Shown: positions 10,613 through 22,506 of the stretch, piece after piece
How the letters are laid out: the number at the start of each line of letters is the position of its first letter
Numbering within the stretch: position 1 is the stretch's first letter
Source of the DNA: Notolepis coatsorum
Lineage: Eukaryota; Chordata; Actinopteri; Aulopiformes; Paralepididae
Direction: 5' to 3'
Length of the DNA stretch: 64,000 nucleotides
Assembly (NCBI GenBank): GCA_963971535.1
Contig: OZ020593.1
Coordinates: 35,549,600-35,613,599, forward strand
Program-made: the position numbers and the translations under genes
The notes under the pieces: generated by a model
What the model saw: only the letters and a program-made list of their open reading frames with translations
What the model was told of the DNA's origin: nothing
Database searches by the model: none

Positions 10613-11985
10613 CCAACAACATAGTAATGGGACAAGCAGAGCCCCATTTGTTGGCAATTTAACCTATTTGTTTGACCATAAGCACTGCTGGCATCCTCGT
10701 TTGTCCACTCTACTCTTGCACTAAATACTCATTGTGAACAACATTGGTAAGTGGTCCACTTGCAACCTCCTATCATCACCAGCTGACCAATCTCAAACCC
10801 TGCCTTATTTTACGACTTGTAAATGTGTTAATTATTGTTAACTTGTCCGGCTGTATACTTTCCCTCGCTGTTTAAAGAACTACAGTTGTGTCGTAGGGGG
10901 AGGGGCTGAGTACTTTCAGTCTCAGGTGTCGAAGACAGACACGCAGAAATGACAAATCCATTTAGAGACAATGGCCCCAATAGGCTACTTTGTTTGTGCT
11001 GTGATAATATGCAGAGAAAGCTTAATATCTTCAGAAACGTTTGTGTTCTTCCAAGCCCTGAGTCGATCAGAGCTTCCTACGCTTAACTTGGTAACTTGGT
11101 AACTTTCGCACACCGCATAATACCTCCGGGAATCAGTGTAGGACACATTTCCACCCACATACCTGTATATATATTTATAATGTTGTTCTATAGTCAACAA
11201 ACTGAATACATTTCCTACCTCATATAACCATTGCAAACTTTGCTCTCGCAATGTTTATATCCCATTCATATTACGTTTCACTATTTCTGTTTTGGCTGTA
11301 AGTTGTAATAAGTCCGACATCCTTTGATTGGCTTGTTAGATTTCAAGAAAAAACATATAGACCAATCAATTTGAAGCACAAGGGCATGTTTACCCGCCTC
11401 CAGTGCCCTCTTTTTGTATTCCATGTCACCCCTGTGCTCATGGTGTGATTGTGCATCCTTGCACAACATTTTTGAAGAACACCGCGCCCCCTTTTCTCCT
11501 ACATCAACTGACTGGTCTAAAACTCCACTGGATACCTTTAAAAATATAGGAGGAATCAACCTACATATCCTCACATATTTAGACCTGCAGCAGAATCACC
11601 GTCAGAATATTTCCCTGAGATTAATAACAATCTATCACCAACTATCTGTTTTCATATCTAGCAGGGCTGAAAGAGGAGCTTATGTTTCCTCTGTGGCCTC
11701 TTAGTGCACGTCCTCTCTGTCTCATTCATGACATTATTTCTACATCATGAATTAACAAAGGCAGCATGTCGTTTGGAAGCAAGATTGGTTTTCTTTTGAT
11801 GAATGCCACAACATACCGCTTTGAGACGAGGATACATCACGATACTCAGGAGGAGCTTTTTCTATGCTGATATTGTGTTGTACTGAACATTCTGTCCGGC
11901 AGATAAAGCTGCATACTTTATCTATGTAGTTAGGCTACATTTGAGGAATTTGGATGTTGTCTACTGTTCATTAAACCTAATGGAT
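10613..11985. other. Unassigned non-coding DNA
   Basis: No recognisable gene, repeat family or RNA in this stretch. The 96-97-codon frames around 11281-11704 lie opposite each other and have no domain signature. Confidence 0.4.
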
Positions 11986-11993
11986 TGAATTGG

Positions 11994-12237
11994 TAAATGG
12001 TAAATGGGCTGCATTTATATAGTGCTTTTATCCAAAGCGCTTTACAACTTATGCTTCACATTCCCTCACACATTCACACACCGACGGTGGGGGAACCATG
12101 CAAGGTGCCGACCAGTTAATCGGGAGCAGTTAGGGGTTAAGTGTCTTGCTCAAGGACACTTCGGCTGCCGGGAGGAGCTGGAATATAACCGGGAATCTTC
12201 CGATTACCAGACGACTGCTCTACCTCCTGAGCCACTG
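11994..12237 (-). mobile_element. SINE-B copy 2
   Basis: In reverse complement it runs from the tRNA-like head (CAGTGGCTCAGGAGGTAGAG) to the 3' end with 'actatataaatgcagcccat'. It is flanked by the direct repeat TGAATTGG (11986-11993 and 12238-12245), a readable target-site duplication. It is somewhat diverged: the B box region is 'ggttatattccagc'. Confidence 0.85.
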
Positions 12238-12245
12238 TGAATTGG

Positions 12246-13794
12246 TTCTCTGCATTGGACAATTCATGACCAGAGTACAGCTTTATGTGCACTGTGTTAT
12301 CCACATACATGTTGCCACAGTTTCCAGTTCCCATCGCTGCACAATGCAGTATTTATCGACAAATAAATGTTGTCGATTTGCATATTCATGATCGACACGT
12401 TGTATTGTTGTTACTTGTATGCCTTTTGCGGTGGAAATTGCAGACGTTCAAAGTCATAACATGTGCAACGTATAATCGAACTAGTGCCCAATGAATCACG
12501 TTCAAAATATAAATAACTTCTCTTAAACCACTATTCCTGATTCCTTCTAAAGCTACGACTCGACAGTGCGTGTTTCGCTTGCATTTGATAACTTCCGTGT
12601 TGAGCCCTTTAGAAGCTATGACATAGCTCTTCTATGGAGACAACTCCTCTTGCGAGTCGCGCTGTTTCTACAGTATGTAAACTCTGCGAGCAACGGGTCC
12701 AATAAATGCATCTAACACGCACTTTACATCCTTGCCATTCCTGTATGCCCGTCGTGGGCACCTTAACTAACGTTAGCTGCTAAGAGTTCCAATATATATA
12801 TTTTATATATAGCGTTACACTATATATAAAAAAAAAGAAAGAAAAGTGGATAGTTGATGATAATAAATATTTCACTTCATTAGCAAACATATTGTAAAAT
12901 CATTAAGTCTGCTATAAGCTATTCCCCTCTCTCTTACATTTACTATAGGCTACTCTTTTTGACATGGATTAGGCTAATTAGCTTTAACAATCCTGATTCC
13001 TGAGCCTATTTTATTCAAAAGGAAGATATTGTTATAAATATGTATATAGCCTATATATAATAAATACATTTTAATCGTATCTCCTGTGCTGGCACAAGCA
13101 CTACCTGTGCTGCTTTACTCCCGCAGCTGGGGTGAAGGGATGGACAGGATGCCACTCAGTTGTCAAAAGCTTTTAATTCTTTCTCCAACAGGTTACAAAC
13201 CTTGAAACAAAACACACATTCAATCAATAACCACCACAACACTACTACTATTATTCTTAAAACAAATCGCTTACACACATCCACTCACCAGTTCTCACTC
13301 GTCTCCCTTCTCTGCTGTCAAATTCCCTGCAACTTCCTGTTTACTACTTTCACTGACACCACGTGCCGTATCTCGACCAATTACAGCTCACTCCCCGCTA
13401 CGTCCCTGGATCACATGTGAATTATAAATACATCTCCATTCACAACTTTAACCAAGCATACAGTGCCTCCATACATCCGAAATGAAAACATAATTATAAT
13501 CATAGCTCAACTACCACTAATCAACATTCACATAAACGCACAGCATAAAAAACAACACTTAACATTACTTATTTACAACACAGAACTAAAGTGCACCTAA
13601 CCTCCACCACCACAATAGAAAGCTGCACACTACCATAGCATAGAGTGGTGAGATAACACACAATACACATATAATAATTCATGGAAATATACTAAAAAGC
13701 TATTTATGGCCGGTAAAAATCTCTCTGGCTGGTAGTCTTTTTTTTTATCAGCTAAACAGGATGAGGACACGTATTACATTTTTTTAAATATTAA
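12246..13794. other. Unassigned, mostly AT-rich non-coding DNA
   Basis: No transposon end or exon recognised. The 86-codon frame at 13160-13420 is low-complexity (His/Asn/Thr-rich) and unconvincing. An AT-rich palindromic stretch lies near 12790-12830. Confidence 0.4.
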
Positions 13795-13910
13795 ATTGCA
13801 AATATAATCAATTGTTGTTGATTTTTCTAAATAAATGAATGGTTTAGATTAATCAACTAATCGATAAAATAATCAACTGATTAATCGATAACAAAATAAT
13901 CGTTAGCCCT
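13795..13910. mobile_element. Right end of a hAT-type element
   Basis: The block ends in '...aaaataatcgttagccctA'. In reverse complement this is TAGGGCTAACGATTATTTTG followed by repeated 'atcgattaatc' motifs, a familiar teleost hAT terminus. No matching left terminus or 8-bp duplication (AGTATTTC would be expected) was found upstream, so the element is truncated or its left end is too decayed to see. Confidence 0.55.
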
Positions 13911-15508
13911 AAGTATTTCCTTCCAACCTGGGTCACCCCATGGCCCATGCAGTTCTCCAGGCAGCATGGTCCTTCCAGAAGATGCTGCTGGAATAATCTT
14001 TCAGTGAAAGCGGGCATGAAGCTAAAACGGGATTGATTTATTTGACCTCTTTCTGTAATGATCCTGGATATTACCTTGAATTATCTCAATTTGTCTTTTT
14101 TCTTTCATACATGTTTTGGTTTGAGGAAAATAGACTATGGATCACAGGTGGTTATGTCTGCCGCATACCTTCGAGCCATCAATACAATCGGTGTGGCCAC
14201 TGGTCCATAACATGAGCAGAATCAGGACAAATGCACTATTAACTCTGTAATGAGACAGCTTAACCAACAGAATTAACGAGTCCATATAAGATGGCGGTCT
14301 CAGGCGATCGTCACTTAGCTAGGCTTTTAACTGTGGCTGACAGAATCGGACAGAAGCATGCTCTTGTCTGAGAGTTGAGTCAAAAACACACTTGTCCGCT
14401 GACCTTGCCGGCTCTTACAGCCCTGGCCTGCTTGGCACGATTTTAGAAACTAGGACCTTCACTTACACTTCAGAAAGACTCAACAGTAGCTATAGCTTTC
14501 AGCGCTTAAAAAATTTAGTTTTTCTCCTCGCCCCCAAAGTGGAGCAACTAGGCTAATCATGCAGAGAAACATGTTGTCGGGGCAGACCCGGCCACACGCT
14601 GATCCGTAAGATGGTACCTGGCTCATCCCCTTGGCCTTTGAAGTGAGGAAACCATGGCGTGGCACTTTCCTTTTATGTTTTCTATTTTTCCTGTCCTTTC
14701 ATCTGGGAGCCGCGTTCAAGGTGTAGCCTCCCCTCGCTCTAATGTGAGCAGGACTTAAGAGACAAGCCATGAAGTCAATTCTTTGCCAGACTCGGTTCAG
14801 ACATTCGGTTCTCACAAAATAATGTGGTTAACTTTTTGCTTATATTTTCAGGCGAGCTCTATTCGCCGTTTGTTTCAGAGCACATAATGTGCCCATGGTT
14901 ATAATAGGAAGCAGTGTACTTACAGTAGAACATGATCTGCCCTAGTTCCTTTAATGCTATACTAGCCAATAACCTCACCTAGTTGTACATGGCTCTTTAT
15001 AAATCAACCTTTCCTGGACTCATATCGATGGCCAAAGAACAGAACCTCCTATCTGAAAGTGTTGTTTTCGTGTTGTTTTCAACATGGTACAGTGTACAGT
15101 ATACACATTAGCTAGACTGCCACAGTATATGTATATATACACGTCCAGAATCTACTTTCCTCATGGCTGCACTGTGGATCCTAATAGTCACAGCTACTTA
15201 GGCTCACACAGCACTCTCCTCCAATTTGTTGCGCTGCATATTTTACCCTGGCGTGCCGTGCACCCTGGACCGGGATAATACACTAGAACAAAGACACATA
15301 GGCGCTGGAGCGTAAGCGCTGGCTTGCAGATGGAAGCAGTTGAGGCTGCCATTTTGATATACTAGCATAAGTGCCACCTAGCTCATCCATCAAATAGCCG
15401 CTGTGGCATTGTTCAAGGGTGCTTGCGTGCTGCAAAATGTGTCATTATCTACACTAAGGGGTGGGGTAAAAAATGTATACAGCATTATATTGCGATATTT
15501 TGCATGCT
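13911..15508. other. Unassigned non-coding DNA
   Basis: No gene, RNA or repeat family recognised in about 1.6 kb. It does not look strongly repetitive. Confidence 0.35.
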
Positions 15509-16112
15509 TATGGGATGGGACTTTCTAGCAAAAGTGCTATTCGAAAATCGCTGGTTCTTAAGACTGAATATTGAATGGACCGAAGAATGTTATAATTATT
15601 TTTATTATATAAAAAATATATTGTTATTTTCTGTTTCAGTTTAAATTCAGTAAAAATGTTCAGTTTCAGTTAAATTCAGTTATTCTTTTTAATAGAATGG
15701 ATCATTAAAATCAAAGAGTATTGCACATAAATAGGCACTTCATAATCTGAAGTTCAGATAATCCTTCAGAACGTTGATAGGCTCAGCTGACCGACAATAA
15801 ATCAAAATGACACCATTCACCATCGTAGCCTATAATAACAGCATTGCATTGGCCTATCAACGGGTTTTAATAAACAAACAGAAACAGTAGCATGTGCATC
15901 TTTTAGATCAATTGGGCTATGCAAATTAGGCTGCCTCTAAATATAAAAAGGAATTAAATAAGAATGGTTTGCTTCAATACAAAAAAAAGTATTTACATTT
16001 TTATTTTATTTTATTTTATATATATAAAAAATAAATTCGACTCTGACATGAAAATCGAATGTGGAGACTGGCATCGACTATTCGAAAATTTGAATATTCT
16101 ATCTCATCCCTA
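15509..16112. mobile_element. Probable decayed hAT-like element
   Basis: The right end in reverse complement is TAGGGATGAGATAGAATATT followed by 'caaattttcgaatagtcgat'. A similar left end occurs at 15509 ('tatgggatgggac', then 'ctattcgaaaatcg'). No flanking duplication is readable, so the left boundary is a guess. Confidence 0.45.
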
Positions 16113-16139
16113 TATTATCTCGATACAGTAATGCTATGC

Positions 16140-16335
16140 TAACAGTTATGTTATTATTAGGTAAAACAGATGATGTATATCAGTATACTGTATATATTTT
16201 TTTATTGCAGATGTTTCCTAAGTTTTCCATTGGGGACATAATTTGCAGTTGAAAAAAGGTAATACATCGCAATGTATCGCAATATCTCAATATTTCAATA
16301 TCATGACTAGTATTGTGATAATATCGTATCGTTAC
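16140..16335. repeat. Dispersed AT-rich repeat shared with 37.14 kb
   Basis: This segment ('taaaacagatgatgt', 'ggggacataatttgcagttg', 'ggtaatacatcgcaat') closely matches 37135-37219. It ends in several 'atatcg/caatat' motifs typical of the interior of some hAT-type elements. At the 37-kb copy another hAT element has landed in it. Confidence 0.65.
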
Positions 16336-16935
16336 GTTTTTGAAGTAGATAAATAGTGTTGGGTCCATTTCAGTTGAGTGGACTTGAGTGGACTTGAGTT
16401 TTGAAGTAGATAAATAGTGTTGGGTCCATTTCAGTTGAGTGGACTTGAGTTTTGAAGTGGGCTAGATCCACAAAGAATGGATTGCACGGAGCAAGTTGCA
16501 CCCTTACTTACAATTCATTATAAATTGAAAATGGGGGACCCTGATGTAAACAAGACGAAAGTCTTTCCCTGGTCTTCATCGCCTTAACAATTGTGTGTAT
16601 TGAGCCGTACTGTATTGTACCCATTCTGCAATCTGTTAATACAATTTTCATTCAATCAATCACCGTGCAGATTTTATTAACAGATTGCAGAATGGGTACA
16701 ATACAGTACGGCTCAATACACACAATTGTTAAGGCGATTAAGACCAGGGAAAGACTTTCGTCTTGTTTACATCAGGGTCCCCCATTTTCAATTCATAATA
16801 AATTGTAAGTAAGGGTGCAACTTGCTCCGTGCAATCCATTCTTTGTGGATCTACGTGTTGGGTCCATTTCAGTTGATTCAAGATTCAAGTGGACTTGAGT
16901 TTTGAAGTAGATGAATAGTGTTGGGTTCATTTCTA
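16336..16935. repeat. Local tandem repeat split by the palindrome
   Basis: Units of about 50-60 bp built from 'tgaagtagataaatagtgtt', 'gggtccatttcagttgagtg' and 'gacttgagt' occur at 16336-16460 and resume at 16854-16935. The inverted-repeat element at 16465-16851 sits between them, so the array predates the insertion. Confidence 0.8.
16465..16851. mobile_element. 387-bp near-perfect palindromic element flanked by TA
   Basis: Left arm 16465-16639 and right arm 16677-16851 are each 175 bp and match as reverse complements with only three mismatches that I could count. They enclose a 37-bp loop. Both ends abut TA (16463-16464 and 16852-16853), consistent with a TA target duplication of the Tc1/mariner type. 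About 120 bp of each arm matches a LINE 3' region at 39.81-39.93 kb ('cagattgcagaatgggtaca', 'ggctcaatacatacaattgt'), and the loop resembles that LINE's tail ('ttttcattcaatcaatc'). It may therefore be a tail-to-tail duplicated LINE end that behaves like a foldback element, or a MITE whose arm was captured by a LINE. Confidence 0.8.
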
Positions 16936-17143
16936 TGTTTTCTTCTTTTTCCATTTTCATCTCCATGGGAGGTTGGTGTATTTTATTTTCAACAGAAGGT
17001 GTTTTCTTGTACAAAATAATATGTACTGTATATGGTGGCTACTGGCAACTAAGTTCTAACACAAAGAAAAAAGAAACTCAGTACTCAAACTTTCAATATA
17101 ACATTTTTTTCCGATCTACTGATTTAATTTAGAATAATAATTT

Positions 17144-17360
17144 GTCTCATTCTCCAACGGATTTATGACAAAAAGGGCTTTCTCTTAGGGCCATTTGAGA
17201 CCTTTTCGGGCAAGACAAGAATATAGACAATATATTATAATATAATATTAATTATATATGTTTTATTGGGATGGTTGGTGAATCCCAAAATCGTCCTGAA
17301 AAGGTCTCAAATGGCCCTAAGAGAAAGCCCTTTTTGTCGTAAGTCCTTGGAGAATGAGAC
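17144..17360. mobile_element. Hairpin (foldback/MITE-like) element
   Basis: About 68 bp of inverted repeat. The left arm starts GTCTCATTCTCCAA and contains 'aaagggctttctcttagggc'. The right arm 17293-17360 is its reverse complement with few mismatches and ends TTGGAGAATGAGAC. The central 80 bp is AT-rich. Flanking duplications are not clear, so the superfamily is not assigned. Confidence 0.75.
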
Positions 17361-20300
17361 CATTGTTTAGGGAGCATAGTTGTACTGATAGGCCAATTGG
17401 TAGGCCAATACCATAACACCTCACACTTCGGAATCTAACAGATGCTCATCATAGGAATTACAAAGATGTATCTTGCCGCCTTACTTTTGTATTAGAGAGT
17501 AGCATGACATACTGTAGGTTAGTGTTTTAGTGCTGAATATAGGATACACAATTGGTATTGTTAATTATTTCACTTTCCTAAACATTATCACTTGTAGAAT
17601 GACCTGGTGTTGTGTATAGTTGTGTATGGCTGCTTTTTTCTTAGTGACATCGGTGCAGTGGGAGAATATTGCTCATTCACGCTGCCCCCCCCCCCCCCCC
17701 CCACACACACACACAAGCTAGAAAACACCAATTAGCATTACAACTACCATGCTCTCTGTGTGCCATTTCCATTTTGCCACATCACCGGTGCGCAATTGAT
17801 CTCACTGTGGTATGAAGAACGAATGTGATCGCGTGGGTCGTCCAAGCTGGACAGTAATGTAGCTCCGCCACGGTTTCAATCAACAACCTCCAAGTCCAGC
17901 GCAGGTCTGGCAATTAGGAGTTATTTATTCATTAAAGCACACCTTTTGAAAATGTGCTGGTTTCGCCTGGTAGATCGTCAACTGTGTTTGAGGTGAAAAC
18001 AGCTGACCCATAGAAAGAAGGGAACCAAATTATTCACAGCAGGCACAGAGACAATCTCAAGGGCCAATTTCCGACACAATCCATTAATTATCTCTGTTCT
18101 GTCTACTCTTCGTCCCCCCGTCTCCACTCCTCTACCTCGCTGGCTGCACTGTACAAGTCAAGATGATTCAACATTAATAAACTCTTTGACACCTCGCTGA
18201 TGGATCCGTTCCTGTGGAATTCCACTCTTACATCCACTGATCTAATGGGATTTGCTCGACTGGCTATTATGATGAAGCAGTCAGATGATCATCAGGATGT
18301 TGCTGCCCATCCGTCACATTAGTTGCATTTATATCTCATTACCGCAGCCGCCATAATGGATGTTAGCTCCTCGCGGCCCGTGTTTTCATCTCCTTAGCCT
18401 ATGGAACCTAATTGAGTTGGAACCAAAGTTTCCCTCTCCGGGGGCAAATGGCAACTTGAATCCCATAGTTTCCTGGGTTCTTCCTTCCTTCCTCTCACTA
18501 CTTAATGCTATTTGTCAGTGGATTTGAACAGGCTTCTTAGTTTTCCACCTATTGATTGGGTGATTGTTAAAGGTTAGGCGGCTTAAGGAAGTCGCAATCT
18601 AATGCACACGGATCAAAACATTCCAAAGAGAGGCATGTTTTTTAGGTAATTGATTTTAGACTGCAGTGAGTTCGGCGGGGAGGCAGAAGAGAGACAGTGT
18701 TGCTGAATACAGTGGGCTGTTTTCCTTTCTCTCTAAAGTATTTTTTTGGGGATGTATCGAACTAACTGGCGCCTGGATGCGAAAGTTTAACGTCAAGAGC
18801 AAGTGTAAAGTTGTTAACAGGGGCCACGTGAGGTATTCGAAGAATCCGCTAAAGGTCAGTCCAAATGGTAGCAAGCCGGGACGCATTATTCATTTGGATG
18901 TGTTCAAAGCTAAAGGGACAAGGAAAAGGTCACACACTTCCTAATGCAAATACAGTTCCATTCTCTCCTATGAATCGAAACCGGTGACTCATCAAAGGCT
19001 CTGCGGTTCAATACCTTTAGATGTTCAATTATCTTAAGGCCATTCTTGATGCATCGTAATGGCTTGGTATGCATTCCTGCAGTTCAGAATGTGGTCCCGG
19101 TATCTTGATTGGCATAAAGCCATTTGTTTAGTAGTGGGGCCACGTCCCCACTAAGGTCAGTCAGACGGATTCCGAATTATGTGTTGCCGTGGTTTTATGG
19201 ACTCGTCCCGCGGGAATTGGCAAGGCCTGCTGTAATGAGGCTGTCACTGAGCCTCCACCAGAAGCCACTGGTAGATGTCCATAATGTGCTCCATGAAGAG
19301 CGGCTGAGGAGTCGAAGGTGTCACTATCGGAGTCTCGTACCAGCAACCTTGGATGGCAAATTTGTGTGGCATGCAGAATGATTAACCCTTTAGTGTGAGA
19401 TGACCTCCACGAAGACAGCTGGGGAATGGTCGCAGGCGCGGCTTCAGAAGTGACAGCTTGCCCATACATGGATGGGAATCTTTTGTTCAGTCACATCAGT
19501 GTACTAGCTCCTACATCTCCTGATTGCGCAGTGGGGCTGTCACGATAGATTATCAGAATGATAAATCCCTCTTGAGACATGATATGACTCGTGGGGTATT
19601 TTGATCAGTCATCCTGGACCGGGTGTTCTGACAGAACAATGCACACGGCAGCACGGACATTCGTCAGTGCTTCTTTATACCGCAGGCCAGGGTTATTTAT
19701 GTCTGTGTGCCTTTTGATTTGTTCAGCTAATCCCTCCCCGTGGTGACTTGGAAGGCAGGCTTGTCATTTAAAAATAGACAATCAATTCATTTGGCATGTG
19801 CTGCTCTCCACTTTGTTAACGATTTTTGTCTGAGAGATTGCTTTATTTTGTATGGGGGGGGGGGTATGGATTTCACCAAGTCTATCAAAGTAGGTTTTTC
19901 TTCCAGCTCTCATGAGAGTTGTATGACAGTGTGAGAATTAAAATTACTATTCTTCAACCCCATATAAAAGGTTATTTAAATGTATTTCCATATTCCCTGT
20001 AAGTGTGTCCCATCTACATAACGATGTTCACCTCGTTAAAAAGGCTTTGTATTCAGTAACTGCTATTTCAAATGGAGTTCTGCCAGTAATGTATTATTTT
20101 CAGCAAATTACTAGACCTAATTTATTTCCTGTGATCCGAGAGGAAGAGAGATGATATATGACCACTAAACACTCTTATGTTGGGTTTTTCACAGGTCTAA
20201 TGACACTGATGACTTCAGAAAGCCTGGTTCTCCCTTCCACCATCTAGGTTATTGGAAAGACTTGAAAGAAGAAAGGGATCATGGCAATCCCTATATTAAA

Positions 20301-20407
20301 TATTGATAATAATTCCGCGATTGCTCCAGTGGTTGACAAGCTAGTCTTATCACTCAAAGTCAGTGTTGATTGGGGGGGCGGGGGTACTCTCTACCTGGCT
20401 GATGGAC
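17361..20407. other. Long unassigned non-coding stretch, low in repeats
   Basis: About 3 kb without a recognised transposon end. It includes C18 at 17685-17702 followed by (CA)n, and G11 at 19854-19864. The sequence is balanced in composition and not visibly repetitive, so parts could be conserved non-coding DNA. Short frames such as 18666-18944 and 19161-19469 overlap others on the opposite strand and have no known domain. Confidence 0.4.
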
Positions 20408-20651
20408 ATTTTAAAATACATTGATTCCTCTACCTTCTTTTTATCATAGAAAACTAGATGTATTTAAAATGCATTGATTCCTTTTTATATCATATACAGT
20501 AGAACACTCTAGAGTCTAGACATATTTAAAATGCAGTGATTCCTCTACCTATTTTTATATCATACAGTAGAAAGTTCTAGACGTATTTAAAAATGCTTTG
20601 ATTCCTCTACCTCTATTTTATCATATACAGTAGAAAGCTCTAGACGTATTT
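20408..20651. repeat. Diverged tandem repeat, about 61-bp unit, four copies
   Basis: Four copies share 'tatttaaaatgcattgattc', 'ctctacc' and 'atcatatacagtagaaagct', followed by 'ctagac'. Unit lengths vary between about 50 and 63 bp through small indels. Confidence 0.85.
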
Positions 20652-21017
20652 CTGGAAAGGCAGGCTAGTGGTGCCTTTCCATAGATTCCCGGTTACCATT
20701 CAAAATTGAGATCGTTATGGGAATCGGCATTCCCTGAATGGAATGGAAATGGTGTGGTCGAAGTGTTTTCCCAAGGCATTCTGCCATTGATCACAATACC
20801 ACTTTCCTCTGCTGCTGAGACATAATTTAGGTTGTTTCACAATGCAACGTGCACAGAGCCTTCCTCTTCTGTGGTCACAGGTAGCCTGCTGTAACGCGGA
20901 TGCCTTCTAGCCACTACCCTCCTGTCTTTGGCAAAACCATACCACTAGCGTATTGCTTTGAACATTGTGCAAGAACCAGAGGGAAACATACAAATATTGT
21001 ATCTTGAAGAAAAATGT
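20652..21017. other. Unassigned non-coding DNA
   Basis: No repeat family, gene or RNA recognised. Confidence 0.4.
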
Positions 21018-21073
21018 GAGTATCCAGACTTAACATTCCTCATCTCAACAATGATTCAGAGTATTCAGACTTA

Positions 21074-21401
21074 GGGCTTGTGTCCATAGCGGACGTTTTT
21101 TTCAAGGCGGGCCGCTTTGAAAAGCAAAAAAAAGCTCAGAGCGTTTTCCTGAGTCTCGCGACTGCCACTCCGCCACTTCCTCGATGTTGATTACCTTGAT
21201 GAGCGCGCTCCTTTCCAAAAGTTGAACTAGTATTCAACTTTATGCGCTGGGAGCGCTCCGCCCAAAAACGCTGCCGCCGAGAGCGCTAAAACGCGAGGCG
21301 CGGGGCTGGGAAAAGGAGCGCGCCTGTCGCGCCTGTAGCATAGAAATGAATGACAGAAAGGAGCTGACAACTCATAAAACGTCCGCTATGGACACAAGCC
21401 C
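21074..21401. mobile_element. PIF/Harbinger-like MITE (328 bp)
   Basis: Perfect terminal inverted repeats of 26 bp start GGGCTTGTGTCCATAGCGGA and continue CGTTTT. The element is flanked by the 3-bp duplication TTA (21071-21073 and 21402-21404), which is typical of PIF/Harbinger elements (TWA). The interior is GC-rich with several 'gagcgct'-like motifs and no transposase frame. It interrupts the 50-bp minisatellite. Confidence 0.8.
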
Positions 21402-21447
21402 TTAATGTTCCAAACAGGGCGTATTTCAACAAGGATTTAGAGTATTC

Positions 21448-21973
21448 ATCATCATCATCAGGTGGTGATGTTCCGAAGGGTTTCCTATCACTCTCCAACC
21501 CATTCTGTCCCCACTTCTTCTCTCCAACTCTGTGACTCCGCCTATCACTCTGCTCCAATCACAGACGTCGTCTACCCAGCCTCTTCTTGGTCTTCCACTT
21601 CCTCTCTTTCCATCCACCTTCCCCATCACCACCTTCTTGAACATCTCCCAGCTGGATCCTCTCAGAACGTGCCTGCACAACTCCATCGTTCTCTTTTTCA
21701 GCCTCTCCAGCAGCTGTCCTCCTTGCATACCCGCTCTTCTCAGTACCTCCTCATTCTTGATCTTATCCTTCCATGTTATCTTCAGCATCTTCCTCAGCCA
21801 CCACATTTCAAAAGAGTCTATCATCCTCTTTGCCTCTTCATTCAGCGTCCATGCTTCTGCTCTGTATGAAAAGACTGACATAACATACGTTTCCAAAATC
21901 CTGGTCTTCGTTTTCCAACTTATGTTTTGTCTCAATAATTCTTCATGGTTCCAGAATGCGCTCTTTGCTCTTT
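21448..21973 (-). mobile_element. 5'-truncated RTE-type LINE, C-terminal ORF2 fragment
   Basis: On the minus strand an uninterrupted frame of about 170 codons encodes the C-terminal part of a non-LTR reverse transcriptase. Landmarks are 'TRILETYVMSVFSYRAEAWT', 'EMWWLRKMLKITWKDKIKNE' and 'GKRGSGRPRRGWVDDV'. The frame stays open into a tail of four ATG/GAT trinucleotides (21448-21461), and a very short 3' UTR made of trinucleotide repeats is characteristic of the RTE clade. Catalytic reverse transcriptase motifs are missing because of 5' truncation. It inserted into the 50-bp minisatellite, and the duplication is too short to define. Confidence 0.75.
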
Positions 21974-22506
21974 GTTCAGACTTAACATTCCCATCAGAGC
22001 CCATTTCAACAAGGATTTAGAGTATTCAGACGTAACGTTCCCATCAGGGCTCATTTCAACAAGGATTCAGAGTATTCAGACTTAACATTCCCATCAGGGC
22101 TAATTTCAACAAGGATTCAGAGTATCCAGACTTAACGTTCCCATCAGGGCTCATTTCAACAAGGATTCAGAGTATCCAGACTTAACGTTCCCATCAGGGC
22201 TCATTTCAACAAGGATTCAGAGTATTCAGACTTAACGTTCCCATCAGGGCTCATTTCAACAAGGATTCAGAGTATCCAGACATAACGTTCCCATCAGGGC
22301 CCATTTCAACAAGGATTCAGAGTATTCAGACTTAACGTTCCCATCAGGGCTCATTTCAACAAGGATTCAGAGTATCCAGACTTAACGTTCCCATAAGGGC
22401 TCATTTCAACAAGGATTCAGAGTATCCAGACATAACGTTCCCATCAGGGCCCATTTCAACAAGGATTCAGAGTATCCAGACCTAACGTTCCCATCAGGGC
22501 TCATAT

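Larger units (their letters stand above)
21018..22506. repeat. 50-bp minisatellite, split by two mobile elements
   Basis: The unit is about 50 bp (core 'cccatcagggctcatttcaa', 'caaggattcagagtatccag', 'acttaacgtt'). Roughly ten tidy copies lie at 21974-22506. Older, more diverged copies are at 21018-21070 and 21405-21447, separated by a Harbinger-like MITE and an RTE fragment. Units differ by a few substitutions (tattc/tatcc, gctc/gccc, cttaac/cataac), and the pattern of variants suggests higher-order duplication. Confidence 0.95.

Noticed and set aside
19500-19620. 'ggggctgtcacgataga' as a hAT left end
   Set aside because: No matching right terminus or target duplication found downstream.
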